A DNA stretch of 64,000 nt from Arthrobacter sp. SX1312 (GTDB lineage: Bacteria; Actinomycetota; Actinomycetes; Actinomycetales; Micrococcaceae): positions 144,191 through 208,190 of the forward strand of contig NZ_PJIM01000002.1 in assembly GCF_002929295.1 (NCBI RefSeq). Reading direction: 5' to 3'. Under the pieces are notes generated by a model. That model searched no databases. It was not told the DNA's origin and was given only the letters and a program-made list of their open reading frames with translations. Positions within the stretch are counted from its first letter, which is position 1. Each line of letters starts with the position of its first letter. The position numbers were made by a program, and so were the translations under genes. Below, piece by piece: positions 46,143-54,011 of this stretch.

Positions 46143-46196
46143 CCGGTCCGGCCCCGGGGCAACGGTCCTTCGACCACTACCCCGGGGCCGGATCGG
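46143..46196 (-). terminator. hairpin between surface-protein gene and sortase gene
   Basis: Arms 46143-46159 and 46180-46196 match over 17 bp with one mismatch (core GGCCCCGGGG/CCCCGGGGCC), with a 20-nt loop. It could act as a partial terminator or RNA stabiliser, giving more substrate than sortase. Confidence 0.6.
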
Positions 46197-46203
46197 CCGG
46201 CCT

Positions 46204-47043
46204 CTAGCGCTGTGCGCGCTCGAGACGACGCATGCGGGCGGCGGTGGCCGCCGGAACCGCGACCCCCACGGCCAGCAGCGCCGCGATGAGGGCCACGGCG
46301 GCGCTGTTGTCCTCGGTCGCGACGGCGGTCTGGACGTTCAGGCCCTTGTTCGTGCCGGTCGGTGCGGGGACGACGGCGCTGGGAGCGGCCGGAGGAGCCG
46401 GCACTGCGACCGGGGCCGCCGGCACGGCGACCGGAGCCGGGCCCACCGGAGTGATCCCCGGGCCGGCCGGATCGACGCCGATCGCTTCGGCGTCACACGC
46501 CGCGAGGAACGCCTCGAACAGGGCGAGGATCTCGTTCGCCTGGTCCACCTCCATGTCGAGCTGTGCGAGGAGGTCGGATGCTGCGCCGTCTGCGTCGACG
46601 AAAGCTTCCTCCGCTGCCTGAACCTCGTCGGTGTAGGTCACCTCGTCGTAAGCGGCCGCGGCGAGCTCGACGAGACTCTGGGCCTCGACGACGGCCGGGT
46701 CCTCCAGATCTCCCTGAGCAAGCAGGACCGCAGCTTCGTAGTCCTCCTCGGCCCTTATGAGGGCGGCTTCGGCGTCCACTGCGACCTGCGACGTCAGAGC
46801 AGCTTGAGTGACTGCCTCGAGGTTCGCCGCAGCGTCCACGACCGCCGCCGTCGCCAGCTCGAACTGGGTGACGAAGCGGAGATCGACACCGGCGAGACCG
46901 AGAGCCGCGTTGAACTGCGCAGAAGCCTGCAGGCACGCCGCGTCACCGGGTGCGGCCGCCGCCATCGGAGCTCCGAAGAACAGGCCACCGGCGAGGAGGG
47001 TGGCCGTCGAACCGGCGGCAACCCACGTATTGGTACTGATCAT
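46204..47043 (-). CDS. secreted surface protein with C-terminal sorting-type signal
   Basis: A 279-residue exported protein: signal peptide (WVAAGSTATLLAGGLFFGAP, then AAAA), a long Ala/Glu/Asp-rich helical, coiled-coil-like body (~35-185; two Cys, one near each end), a P/A/V linker (PVAVPAAPVAVPAPPAAP), then a tripartite C-terminus: polar motif GLNVQTA (234-240), hydrophobic segment (~245-265), and basic tail RMRRLERAQR. That is the layout of a sortase substrate, but LPxTG is absent; N-V-Q-T-A would be the recognition motif. ATG 47043 follows AGGAG. The adjacent sortase gene supports the assignment. No adhesive domain recognised. Confidence 0.82.
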   Translation of the reverse strand: MISTNTWVAAGSTATLLAGGLFFGAPMAAAAPGDAACLQASAQFNAALGLAGVDLRFVTQFELATAAVVDAAANLEAVTQAALTSQVAVDAEAALIRAEEDYEAAVLLAQGDLEDPAVVEAQSLVELAAAAYDEVTYTDEVQAAEEAFVDADGAASDLLAQLDMEVDQANEILALFEAFLAACDAEAIGVDPAGPGITPVGPAPVAVPAAPVAVPAPPAAPSAVVPAPTGTNKGLNVQTAVATEDNSAAVALIAALLAVGVAVPAATAARMRRLERAQR

Positions 47044-47220
47044 GTCTGTGCGTCTCCTGGACACGTAGTTTCCCCCGGGCCATCCCCGACGGCGCAGCTT
47101 GCGGCCCCACACGCAAGCAGCGCCCTCGGAGAGGGCGCTGCGAACAAGATCGCCATGATCCGCTGATCGTTTCGGGGCAGGAGCCCCAGCATCCTGTGAA
47201 TTACCCGAACGATCGCTGTA
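47044..47220 (-). promoter_or_regulatory. structured ~177-nt 5' leader of the surface-protein gene
   Basis: Downstream of the promoter at 47227-47255, the leader forms two strong helices. The first pairs 47204-47214 (GATCGTTCGGG on the mRNA strand) with 47165-47176 (CCCGAAACGATC), one base bulged. The second is GCAGCGCCCTC/GAGGGCGCTGC (47117-47141). A purine-rich CCGGGGGAAACTACG stretch precedes the ribosome site. I do not recognise a known riboswitch class. The rest of the 340-bp gap, 47256-47383, contains no gene that I can see. Confidence 0.5.
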
Positions 47221-47226
47221 TGCATC

Positions 47227-47255
47227 AACCTAGAGCTGTTGTGTGACGTAAGCAA
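47227..47255 (-). promoter_or_regulatory. promoter of the surface-protein/sortase unit
   Basis: On the minus strand TTGCTT (47250-47255) and TAGGTT (47227-47232) are separated by exactly 17 bp, which is the ideal layout for a housekeeping sigma promoter; transcription would start near 47220. Confidence 0.6.
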
Positions 47256-47383
47256 TGAGATGAGGCCATCAAGCAGGGTCACGCTTTGGCATCGATCAGC
47301 GTGTTCGACGGAGGCATGGCGTTGTGCGGCTTCGCAGGCAGGGCCGCTGCGGCGGATGCCGGCCCCGGGGCGGCATCCGCCGC

Positions 47384-48787
47384 TCAGGCGAAGTGCGCCT
47401 TCGCGATCAGCCCGTGCACACCGACCGTCCGGTCGACGACCTGCGACACCGCGAAATCCGCCGCCGCGGAGAGGTACGCGTAGGCCACCGCGCGGTCCAT
47501 GCCGCGATCATGCTGCAGGAAGTCGAGCGCGTTGATGATGGCACGGCGCATGGCGACGTTCAGGTCGCCCGAGACGCCCCCACCGGCCAGCCCGTCCGGA
47601 TCGGACAGGCCGATCGGGATCCAGGCTTCCTTCGTCTCGGCGAACGGGTAGGAGTACGCGACCGAGGGAGCGTCGCCGGAGCCGGGTTTGCACACCGTCA
47701 GCCGGAACGTCCCGCGCAGCGAGCCCTCCATCGCGGTGAGCGCCACCTCGCCGTCGCCCATGCCCATGTGCGGATCGCCGACGTAGAAGAGGGCTCCCGG
47801 GGCCTTCACCGGGAGGTAGAAGGTGGATCCCGTGCCGAGGTGACGGATGTCGATGTTCCCTCCGCCGAGCGTCGGCGGCACGGAGTTCGCCTCGGGCGAC
47901 GTGAGGCCGTCGGCCTCCGCGAAGGCGACGCCCATCATCCCCATGAACGGCCGCAGCGGGAATCGCACCGTCAGGTCACCGCTGGTCATCACGCCCTTGC
48001 CCTTCTCGATCCGCGTGAACACCGAGACGTTGCCGTAGTCCGACGGGATGCCCGATGCGCGGTTGTCCGTGGCCACCGGCGGCATGACCTCGTCGATGGT
48101 GATCCCGGCCGGGGGCATGGGCCCCGGCTGCACCGCGAGGCCGCCCTTCCCGTGCCGGCTGGAGACCACGCCGTAGGGGACGCGGGGAACCACCTCGAGC
48201 GTCTCGATCTTGAGCACATCGCCCGGTTCGGCGCCCTCGACGGCGATGGGGCCGGTGACGACGTGCGGGCCGTCGACGTCGAAGCGGCGTTCCGTCCGAC
48301 GGTAACCGGCGGCGATGTCGACGGCGTCCTCCAGGACCGACGACCGGCCGACGCCGAGCGCGCCGAAGTACTCCACCGGGTCGCGCCCCTGGTCCTCGAG
48401 GATCCCCTCGTGCGAGAGGGCGTCGATGGTGACCGTCCGGCCGGACCGCATCGTCATGACGGGTGCCGCATTCACTGTGGGCACATAGCCCCAGAGGACC
48501 TCGTCGGGTGTGGAGGAGAGGTAATGGTCGCCGCGCATCCGTCCGCGTCCCGGCTGCAGGATGTCGAGGGGCGCCTTCCCCGCGGATCCCTTGCCCGGCG
48601 CGTAAGGGGCCTTGCCCTGTGCCCCCGCGTCGTGCCCAGCTCCGGGGCCGGTGGCGATCGCAGCAGGCGCTCCGGCCACCGATGCGGCCGAGAGCGCGCC
48701 CAGGGCAGCGACCACTCCCATGAAATTCCGCCTGCCCAATCCGTCCGTCAACACCTCGGCAGCTTCCTGCCCTCCTACGTCAGCCAT
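47384..48787 (-). CDS. acetamidase/formamidase family protein with Tat-type signal
   Basis: A 467-residue member of the FmdA/AmdA family, which hydrolyse formamide or acetamide to ammonia and the acid. Landmarks: SHEGILEDQGRDP, GPIAVEGAEPGDVLKIETLE, FYVGDPHMGMGDGEV and GSGDAPSVAYSYPF. Unusually, the N-terminus carries a twin-arginine leader (GRRNFMGVVAALGALSAASV) ending near APAAIA, so the enzyme should be exported folded. No other nitrogen gene is adjacent. The acidic metal- and substrate-binding residues appear intact, but activity is inferred. ATG 48787 has GAGAGGATCC upstream. Confidence 0.88.
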   Translation of the reverse strand: MADVGGQEAAEVLTDGLGRRNFMGVVAALGALSAASVAGAPAAIATGPGAGHDAGAQGKAPYAPGKGSAGKAPLDILQPGRGRMRGDHYLSSTPDEVLWGYVPTVNAAPVMTMRSGRTVTIDALSHEGILEDQGRDPVEYFGALGVGRSSVLEDAVDIAAGYRRTERRFDVDGPHVVTGPIAVEGAEPGDVLKIETLEVVPRVPYGVVSSRHGKGGLAVQPGPMPPAGITIDEVMPPVATDNRASGIPSDYGNVSVFTRIEKGKGVMTSGDLTVRFPLRPFMGMMGVAFAEADGLTSPEANSVPPTLGGGNIDIRHLGTGSTFYLPVKAPGALFYVGDPHMGMGDGEVALTAMEGSLRGTFRLTVCKPGSGDAPSVAYSYPFAETKEAWIPIGLSDPDGLAGGGVSGDLNVAMRRAIINALDFLQHDRGMDRAVAYAYLSAAADFAVSQVVDRTVGVHGLIAKAHFA

Positions 48788-48931
48788 GCTGGATCCTCTC
48801 GGGTCGTGGAGTTTCCCAAGCTAGCGTCGGGGCGTTACGGGCCCGTTTCGGATCCGATACGGCAGGAAGTCCGTTGCAGCAGGCACACGACGGACGAGGG
48901 CGAGGGACCGACGTCAGGGTGCGCCGGGTGG

Positions 48932-49495
48932 CTAGGAACCCGCGAGCCCGTGAGCTGCCTTCACGTACCGCGACAGGACGTACCGCTGGGTCAGCCTGGT
49001 CACCGGCGCAGCGAGCCGGTAGACGAGGCTCGCCGGCACGCTGTAGGCGGAGCAGATGAAGAGCAGCCGGTTGTCGGCTGTCAGCTCCGCGTAGAACCCC
49101 TCCTCGCCGCGCACCGGGTGGCCGGGCAGCGTCCCGTAGCCGAACCCGCCGCGCTGGCCCGGGACCGCCCTGCCCGCGCCGTCGAGCTGCGGCGCCCGCG
49201 ACCAGATGACCCTGCACGGGGCCTTGATCCGTGCGGGGCCGACGCCGAATCCGGAGACGACGCGGGCGCCGGGAACGGCCCGCACGGCGTCGGACTCCAT
49301 GGTGAGACCGGCTCCGCGGTGCAGCTCCCAGGCCAGGATGCCCTCGGTGAGGGCGATGAAGGCGGCCGAAGGATCCCCGGTCTCGATCTCGTGGGTTTCC
49401 ACCATCACGGTGTAGCCGCCGGGCCAGCCGCCCTCGAGGGACTCGGGGAACGGCCTGTCCGTCGCGCCGCGCTCCTCGTACGTGAACTGTTCCAT
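48932..49495 (-). CDS. DUF1990 family protein
   Basis: A 187-residue soluble protein with the DUF1990 pattern: FTYEERGATD near the start, FIALTEGILAWELHRGAGLT, GFGVGPARIKAPCRVIWSR, GFGYGTLPGHPVRGEEGF and a final AYSVPASLVYRLAAPVTRL. The family is uncharacterised and common in actinobacteria and plants. ATG 49495 with AAGAGG upstream is preferred over an upstream in-frame start that would add about 70 unconserved residues. Confidence 0.85.
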   Translation of the reverse strand: MEQFTYEERGATDRPFPESLEGGWPGGYTVMVETHEIETGDPSAAFIALTEGILAWELHRGAGLTMESDAVRAVPGARVVSGFGVGPARIKAPCRVIWSRAPQLDGAGRAVPGQRGGFGYGTLPGHPVRGEEGFYAELTADNRLLFICSAYSVPASLVYRLAAPVTRLTQRYVLSRYVKAAHGLAGS

Positions 49496-49680
49496 GCGTG
49501 CCTCTTCCCTCGATGCCTCGCCGCCAGGGCTCCCTGGTGAACGGGTCCGGTCCCAACCTAGTGGACCGGAAACGGACCGGCGGGCGCAGATGGACGAGCA
49601 ATGGCAGGATAGAGGTCCAGACCGGCCCGGACGCGCCTGTGACGTCCGCCCCGCCGATCGACAAGGGAGGCGGGAGCACC

Positions 49681-50523
49681 ATGACACCAGGGACGGGCAC
49701 ACCAGGCAGGGACGCGGCGGACAAGGCGTCCGACGCCGCGGAGGACGCCGCGAACTCCAAGGGCTTCGAGGTCGCGGCCCGTGCGGGCTACGTGGCCGCC
49801 GGGATCCTCCACATCCTGATCGGCCTCATAGCCCTCGGCCTGGCGCGCGGCGGCTCCGGTGAGGCCGACCAGAGCGGAGCGATCGGGCAGCTGGCCGGCA
49901 GCCCCGGCGGCACGGCCCTCCTGTGGTTCTGCTTCATCGGATGCATCGCCCTCGCCCTGTTCCAGTTCAGCGAGGTGTTCTTCGGCGCGAAGGGACGCCA
50001 GGGCAAGGACAAGCTCAAGGTGCAGGCCAAGAGCGGCGGACAGGCCGTGGTGTACGCGGCGATCGGCGTCACCTTCGGCCGGTACGCGCTCGGCGGCTCC
50101 AGCGACAGCAGCAGCAGTGCGAGTTCGCTGAGCGCCACCCTCATGTCCAATCCGGTCGGGGCCGCGCTCCTGCTCGCGGTCGGCATCGGCATCCTCGCCG
50201 TCGGCGGGTACTTCGTCTACAGCGGGGCCACCAAACACTTCCGCAAGAACCTCGCCGGCCTCCCCCCGGGACGCGCCGGCACCGCCGTCGTCGTCCTCGG
50301 CGTCGTGGGGTACATCGCCAAGGGCTTCGCCCTCGGGGTCCTCGGCGTCCTCGTCATCGTCGCCACCCTCACGAACAACCCCGAGCAGTCCACCGGGCTC
50401 GACGGCGCCCTGAAGTCCCTGCGGGACCAGCCCTTCGGCGTCTGGCTGCTCGGCGCCGTGGCCCTGGGCCTCGTGGCCTACGGCGTCTTCATGGGGGTGC
50501 GGTCGAAGTACCAGCGCATGTAG
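49681..50523 (+). CDS. DUF1206 family membrane protein
   Basis: A 280-residue integral membrane protein comprising three DUF1206 two-helix units (six helices in all): FEVAARAGYVAAGILHILIG; AVVYAAIGVTFGRYALGG with LLLAVGIGILAVGGYFVYSG; and GTAVVVLGVVGYIAKGFALG with LLGAVALGLVAYGVFMGV. Each unit starts with an aromatic/Gly-rich G-Y-(V/I)-A motif. Function unknown. ATG 49681 has GGGAGGCGGGAGCACC upstream. Its stop lies only 3 bp from that of the convergent CoA-binding gene. Confidence 0.87.
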   Translation: MTPGTGTPGRDAADKASDAAEDAANSKGFEVAARAGYVAAGILHILIGLIALGLARGGSGEADQSGAIGQLAGSPGGTALLWFCFIGCIALALFQFSEVFFGAKGRQGKDKLKVQAKSGGQAVVYAAIGVTFGRYALGGSSDSSSSASSLSATLMSNPVGAALLLAVGIGILAVGGYFVYSGATKHFRKNLAGLPPGRAGTAVVVLGVVGYIAKGFALGVLGVLVIVATLTNNPEQSTGLDGALKSLRDQPFGVWLLGAVALGLVAYGVFMGVRSKYQRM

Positions 50524-50526
50524 GCG

Positions 50527-50943
50527 TCAGAGGCCGAGCGCCGGGGCCTCCATCGCGGGGCACGTGTCCATGACGACGTCGAGCCCGGCCTCCGCCGCAC
50601 GGCGGGCGGCGTCCTCGTCAATCACGCCCAGCTGCAGCCACACCGCCTTCGCGCCCACGGCGATCGCCTGGTCCACGACGGCTCCCACCCGGGACGAGTT
50701 CACGAAACAGTCGACGACGTCGATCGGGCCGGGGATGTCCGCCAGGCGCGTGTATCCCTGCTGGCCGTGGACGTCGTCGCCCTTGAGACTCACGGGGATG
50801 ATCTCCATCCCCAGGCCGTCCTTGAGGAACTGCGACACCCCGACGGCGACGCGCCGCGGGTTGTTCGACAGGCCCACCACCGCCCACCGGCCGTGCTCGG
50901 TGAGGAGCCTCCTGATGACCTGCGGATCGTTCTGGTGTGCCAC
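50527..50943 (-). CDS. CoA-binding protein (CoA_binding_2)
   Basis: A 138-residue Rossmann-fold protein of the YccU type: WAVVGLSNNPRRVAVGVSQF, IIPVSLKGDD, DVVDCFVNSSRVGAVVDQAI, KAVWLQLGVIDEDAARRAAE, GLDVVMDTCPAMEAP. The family resembles the CoA-binding domain of succinyl-CoA synthetase, but its function is unknown. GTG 50943 has GGGAGG upstream. It diverges from the SAM-riboswitch operon at 51033. A paralogue (59196-59708) sits in the second SAM-riboswitch operon, suggesting a shared link with sulfur or methionine metabolism. Confidence 0.88.
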   Translation of the reverse strand: MAHQNDPQVIRRLLTEHGRWAVVGLSNNPRRVAVGVSQFLKDGLGMEIIPVSLKGDDVHGQQGYTRLADIPGPIDVVDCFVNSSRVGAVVDQAIAVGAKAVWLQLGVIDEDAARRAAEAGLDVVMDTCPAMEAPALGL

Positions 50944-51032
50944 GACGCCTCCCGGGGGTGTCCTGCGATTGTTACCTCGTTTGTTACACGCCCCATTTTG
51001 CTCCCACGGGACCCCGGGCGTTTCATAGGAGT

Positions 51033-51192
51033 GACCATCCCGAGCGGCTGAGAGACCTGGATCAGTGAAGCCGCAGCAACCCTGGTCGTCCGCATCCCCC
51101 TGATGCCGGACGATATCGAGGTCCGAGCCACGGGAACCACCGGAGACGGTGGCGAAGGCTCGGTCCGTAGGGTGCTACCGCCAGGACCGATG
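51033..51192 (+). ncRNA. SAM riboswitch (S-box type) upstream of ABC transporter operon
   Basis: The S-box core is evident: ATCCCGAGCGGCTGAGAGAC, TGGATCAGTGAAGCCGCAGC followed by AACCCTGG, then a variable P3/P4 region with CGGAGACGGTGGCGAAGG, and closing AGGGTGCTACCGCCAGGA with GATGGA. It ends 9 bp before the ATPase ATG, so it probably acts on ribosome access. The promoter may be TTGCTC (50998-51003) with TTTCAT (51021-51026). An almost identical core precedes metY. Binding of S-adenosylmethionine should turn the operon off. Confidence 0.9.
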
Positions 51193-51200
51193 GAGACACC

Positions 51201-52016
51201 ATGACCGCAGTTCTGGCACCCGGCAGCACCCAGTCCCACCGCAAACAGGCCCTCGGCGTCCGCTTCGCCGGGCTCGGGCGTAGTTTCGGCCCGTCCGCGA
51301 ACCGCCGCACCGTCCTCCGGGACGTCACCGTGGACGTGGAACCCGGCGAGATCCTCGCCATCCTCGGCACGAGCGGCTGCGGCAAGTCCACCCTCCTGCG
51401 TGCCGCCGCCGGACTCGACATCCCCGACAGCGGGCAGGTCCTGATCGATGGCACCCCCGTGACGGGCATCGACGAGCGCTGCGCCGTCGCCTTCCAGGAA
51501 CCCCGGCTGCTGCCGTGGCACACCCTGCAGGCCAATGTGGCGATCGGGCTCCCGAAGTCCTCCAGTGCCAGTGCCGGCAAGGCGAAGGTCCTCGAGCTGC
51601 TGAAGCTCGTGGGACTCGACACCTTCGCCAAGCACCGCCCGCGCGAGGTCTCGGGAGGCATGGCCCAGCGGACGTCGCTCGCACGCGCCCTGGCCCGCAA
51701 CCCCGGCGTCCTCCTCCTCGACGAGCCCTTCGGCGCACTCGACGCCCTCACCCGCATCCGCATGCAGGACCTCCTGCTGGACATCCACCGCGCGCAGCCC
51801 ACCACGGTGCTGCTGGTCACGCACGACGTCGACGAGGCCCTCCAGCTCGCCGACCGGGTCCTCGTGCTCGGCCGCGGGGACGGGAACGGGCCTGAGGGTT
51901 CCACCGTCGCCGAACTCGTCACCGTGCCCGGTGACCGACCGAGGGACCGGAATTCAGCGGACCTCGGGGCACTGCGCAGCACCCTGCTGTCGATGCTCGG
52001 CGTCACCGGGCACTGA
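51201..52016 (+). CDS. nitrate/sulfonate/taurine-type ABC transporter ATP-binding protein
   Basis: A 271-residue ATPase of the SsuB/TauB/NrtD family: Walker A GTSGCGKSTLL, Q-loop VAFQEPRLLPWHTLQANVAI, signature VSGGMAQRTSLARALARNP, Walker B LLLDEPFGALDALTR, and H-loop LLVTHDVDEALQLADRVLVL. RxPRLLPW is typical of sulfonate importers. First gene of a SAM-riboswitch operon with a binding protein, permease and acyl-CoA ligase. Confidence 0.92.
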   Translation: MTAVLAPGSTQSHRKQALGVRFAGLGRSFGPSANRRTVLRDVTVDVEPGEILAILGTSGCGKSTLLRAAAGLDIPDSGQVLIDGTPVTGIDERCAVAFQEPRLLPWHTLQANVAIGLPKSSSASAGKAKVLELLKLVGLDTFAKHRPREVSGGMAQRTSLARALARNPGVLLLDEPFGALDALTRIRMQDLLLDIHRAQPTTVLLVTHDVDEALQLADRVLVLGRGDGNGPEGSTVAELVTVPGDRPRDRNSADLGALRSTLLSMLGVTGH

Positions 52017-52104
52017 GCCCGCCTTCCCGCCCTCCCCGCAGCGCCGTCGTACCGCGCTGCCTCCCTGCCTACCCACTTTCCATACCCTCCACCGAAGGAC
52101 CACC

Positions 52105-53142
52105 ATGAACCGCCGCGCCCTCCTGCCGACCCTCGCCCTCGCCACCGCCCTCTCGCTCAGCCTCAGCGGCTGCCTGGCGGGAGAGAACGCCTCCGACACG
52201 CAGGCCGCCGACGGCGGAGCCACCCAGGGCGGTGAGCTCAACATCGACTTTGCCACCTACAACCCGCTGAGCCTCGTCATCAAGGAGCAGGGCTGGCTCG
52301 AGGGGGAACTCGCCGACCAGGACATCACCGTCAACTGGGTGCAGTCCGCCGGGTCGAACAAGGCCAACGAGGCACTGCGCGCCGGGGCGATCGACGTCGG
52401 CTCCACCGCCGGGTCCGCCGCGCTGCTCGCCCGCTCCAACGGCTCCCCGATCAAGGCCATCGACATCTACTCGCAGCCCGAGTGGGCGGCCCTCGTCACG
52501 CTCCCCGACTCCGGTATCACGAGCGTCGAGGACCTGCGCGGCAAGTCCATCGCGGCGACCCGCGGGACGGACCCGTACTTCTTCCTCCTGCAGGCGCTCG
52601 AGGCCGCGGGCGTGGACCAGTCCGAGGTCACGATCGAGAACCTGCAGCACGCCGACGGCCGGGCTGCGCTCGCCAGCGGCGCCGTGGACGCCTGGTCCGG
52701 CCTGGACCCGATCATGGCCGCCGCCGAGCAGGACGGCGCGGAGCTCTTCTTCCGCGACATCGACTTCAACACCTACGGCTTCCTCAACGCCACCGAGGAC
52801 TTCCTCACGGAGAAGCCGGACGTCGCCCAGACCGTGGTAAACGCCTACGAGAAGGCACGGGAATGGGCGAAGGAGAATCCCGAGGAGACGGCCGCCATCC
52901 TCGCCGAGGTCGCCGCGATCGACCCGACGATCGCCGAGTCGGTCATCATCGACCGCACGAACCTCGACGTCGATCCCGCCCCGGGCGACGCCCAGCGCAG
53001 CGTCCTGGAGAAGATCGGCCCCGTGTTCGTGGAGACCGGTGACGTGCAGAGCCAGGAGCAGATCGACGAAGCACTCGACTCCCTGTTCGACGCCTCGCTC
53101 GTCGAGAACGCCGATCCGGCATCCGTCGGCTCCGATTCATGA
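52105..53142 (+). CDS. ABC transporter substrate-binding lipoprotein (SsuA/TauA-like)
   Basis: A 345-residue binding protein. The lipobox LSLSGC gives a lipid anchor at Cys23. The body matches SsuA/NMT1-type proteins: NPLSLVIKEQGWLEGELADQ, VNWVQSAGSNKANEALRAGA, IDVGSTAGSAALLARSNGSP and SIAATRGTDPYFFLLQALEA. These bind aliphatic sulfonates, taurine or related anions. The gap of 88 bp to the ATPase gene is the largest in the operon, and AAGGACCACC precedes ATG 52105. SAM control suggests that the cargo is a sulfur source for methionine. Confidence 0.92.
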   Translation: MNRRALLPTLALATALSLSLSGCLAGENASDTQAADGGATQGGELNIDFATYNPLSLVIKEQGWLEGELADQDITVNWVQSAGSNKANEALRAGAIDVGSTAGSAALLARSNGSPIKAIDIYSQPEWAALVTLPDSGITSVEDLRGKSIAATRGTDPYFFLLQALEAAGVDQSEVTIENLQHADGRAALASGAVDAWSGLDPIMAAAEQDGAELFFRDIDFNTYGFLNATEDFLTEKPDVAQTVVNAYEKAREWAKENPEETAAILAEVAAIDPTIAESVIIDRTNLDVDPAPGDAQRSVLEKIGPVFVETGDVQSQEQIDEALDSLFDASLVENADPASVGSDS

Positions 53143-54011
53143 GTGCCGACTATCTGACCGGGGGCAGCGCGGTTCCCATCACCAGGGACGGATTCTCCGC
53201 GGCAGGATCACCGCTGGGAGGCCCCGAGGCACAGAACGACGCGGGGCGGGGCAGGGCGGTCCGGCGTACCGGCGTCATCCTGCTCGGGCTCATCGTCCCG
53301 GCACTGATCCTGCTGGCCTGGCACCTCAGCACGGCGTCGGGCTTCTTCCGCCCGTCGCAGCTCCCCTCGCCGGCGTCGGTCCTCGCGGCCGCCGTCGACC
53401 TCATCGAGCGCGGCCAGCTCGCCACCCACATCCTGATCTCCACCCAGCGCGTGGTCCTCGGCTTCGTCATCGGATCCCTGCTCGGCGTGGTGGCCGGCGC
53501 CCTGCTGGGCCTCTCCCGCCTCGCCGACGTCCTGCTCACCCCGACCGTGGGAGCCCTGCGCGCCGTCCCGTCCCTGGCGTGGGTCCCGCTCCTCGTGCTG
53601 TGGATCGGCATCAACGAGGACTCGAAGGTCACGTTGATCAGCATCGGCGCCTTCTTCCCCGTCTTCACCACGCTCTACCTCGGCCTGCGGCACGTCGACC
53701 GCAACCTCGTCGAGGCCGCCCGGGCGTTCGGGCTCAACGGCATCCGCCTGCTCACGACGGTACAGTTGCCCGCCGTCGTGCCCGCCCTGTTCTCGGGCCT
53801 CCGGCTGGCGCTCGCGCAGTCCTGGCTGTTCCTCGTGGCCGCCGAGCTCATCGCTTCGTCCATGGGCCTGGGCTTCCTGCTCACGGACTCCCAGCAGACG
53901 GGCCGGGTGGACCGCATCATCCTCGCGATCATCCTGCTGGCCGTGATCGGCAAGACGACGGACGCGCTCCTCGGCGTCGCCGAACGCTGGGCGGTGCGTC
54001 GGTGGGCGTGA
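53139..54011 (+). CDS. ABC transporter permease (SsuC/TauC-like)
   Basis: A 290-residue inner-membrane permease with six helices (GVILLGLIVPALILLAWHLS; RVVLGFVIGSLLGVVAGALL; WVPLLVLWIGINEDSKVTLI; and C-terminal RIILAIILLAVIGKTTDAL). The EAA loop VEAARAFGLNGIRLLTTVQL contacts the ATPase. Its ATG overlaps the stop of the binding-protein gene (ATGA), and its stop overlaps the GTG start of the ligase (GTGA). Confidence 0.92.
   Translation: MSADYLTGGSAVPITRDGFSAAGSPLGGPEAQNDAGRGRAVRRTGVILLGLIVPALILLAWHLSTASGFFRPSQLPSPASVLAAAVDLIERGQLATHILISTQRVVLGFVIGSLLGVVAGALLGLSRLADVLLTPTVGALRAVPSLAWVPLLVLWIGINEDSKVTLISIGAFFPVFTTLYLGLRHVDRNLVEAARAFGLNGIRLLTTVQLPAVVPALFSGLRLALAQSWLFLVAAELIASSMGLGFLLTDSQQTGRVDRIILAIILLAVIGKTTDALLGVAERWAVRRWA

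Noticed and set aside
47093-47141. Transcription terminator of the acetamidase gene
   Set aside because: The hairpin is ~240 bp past that stop and lies downstream of a separate promoter, so it is better read as part of the next gene's leader.
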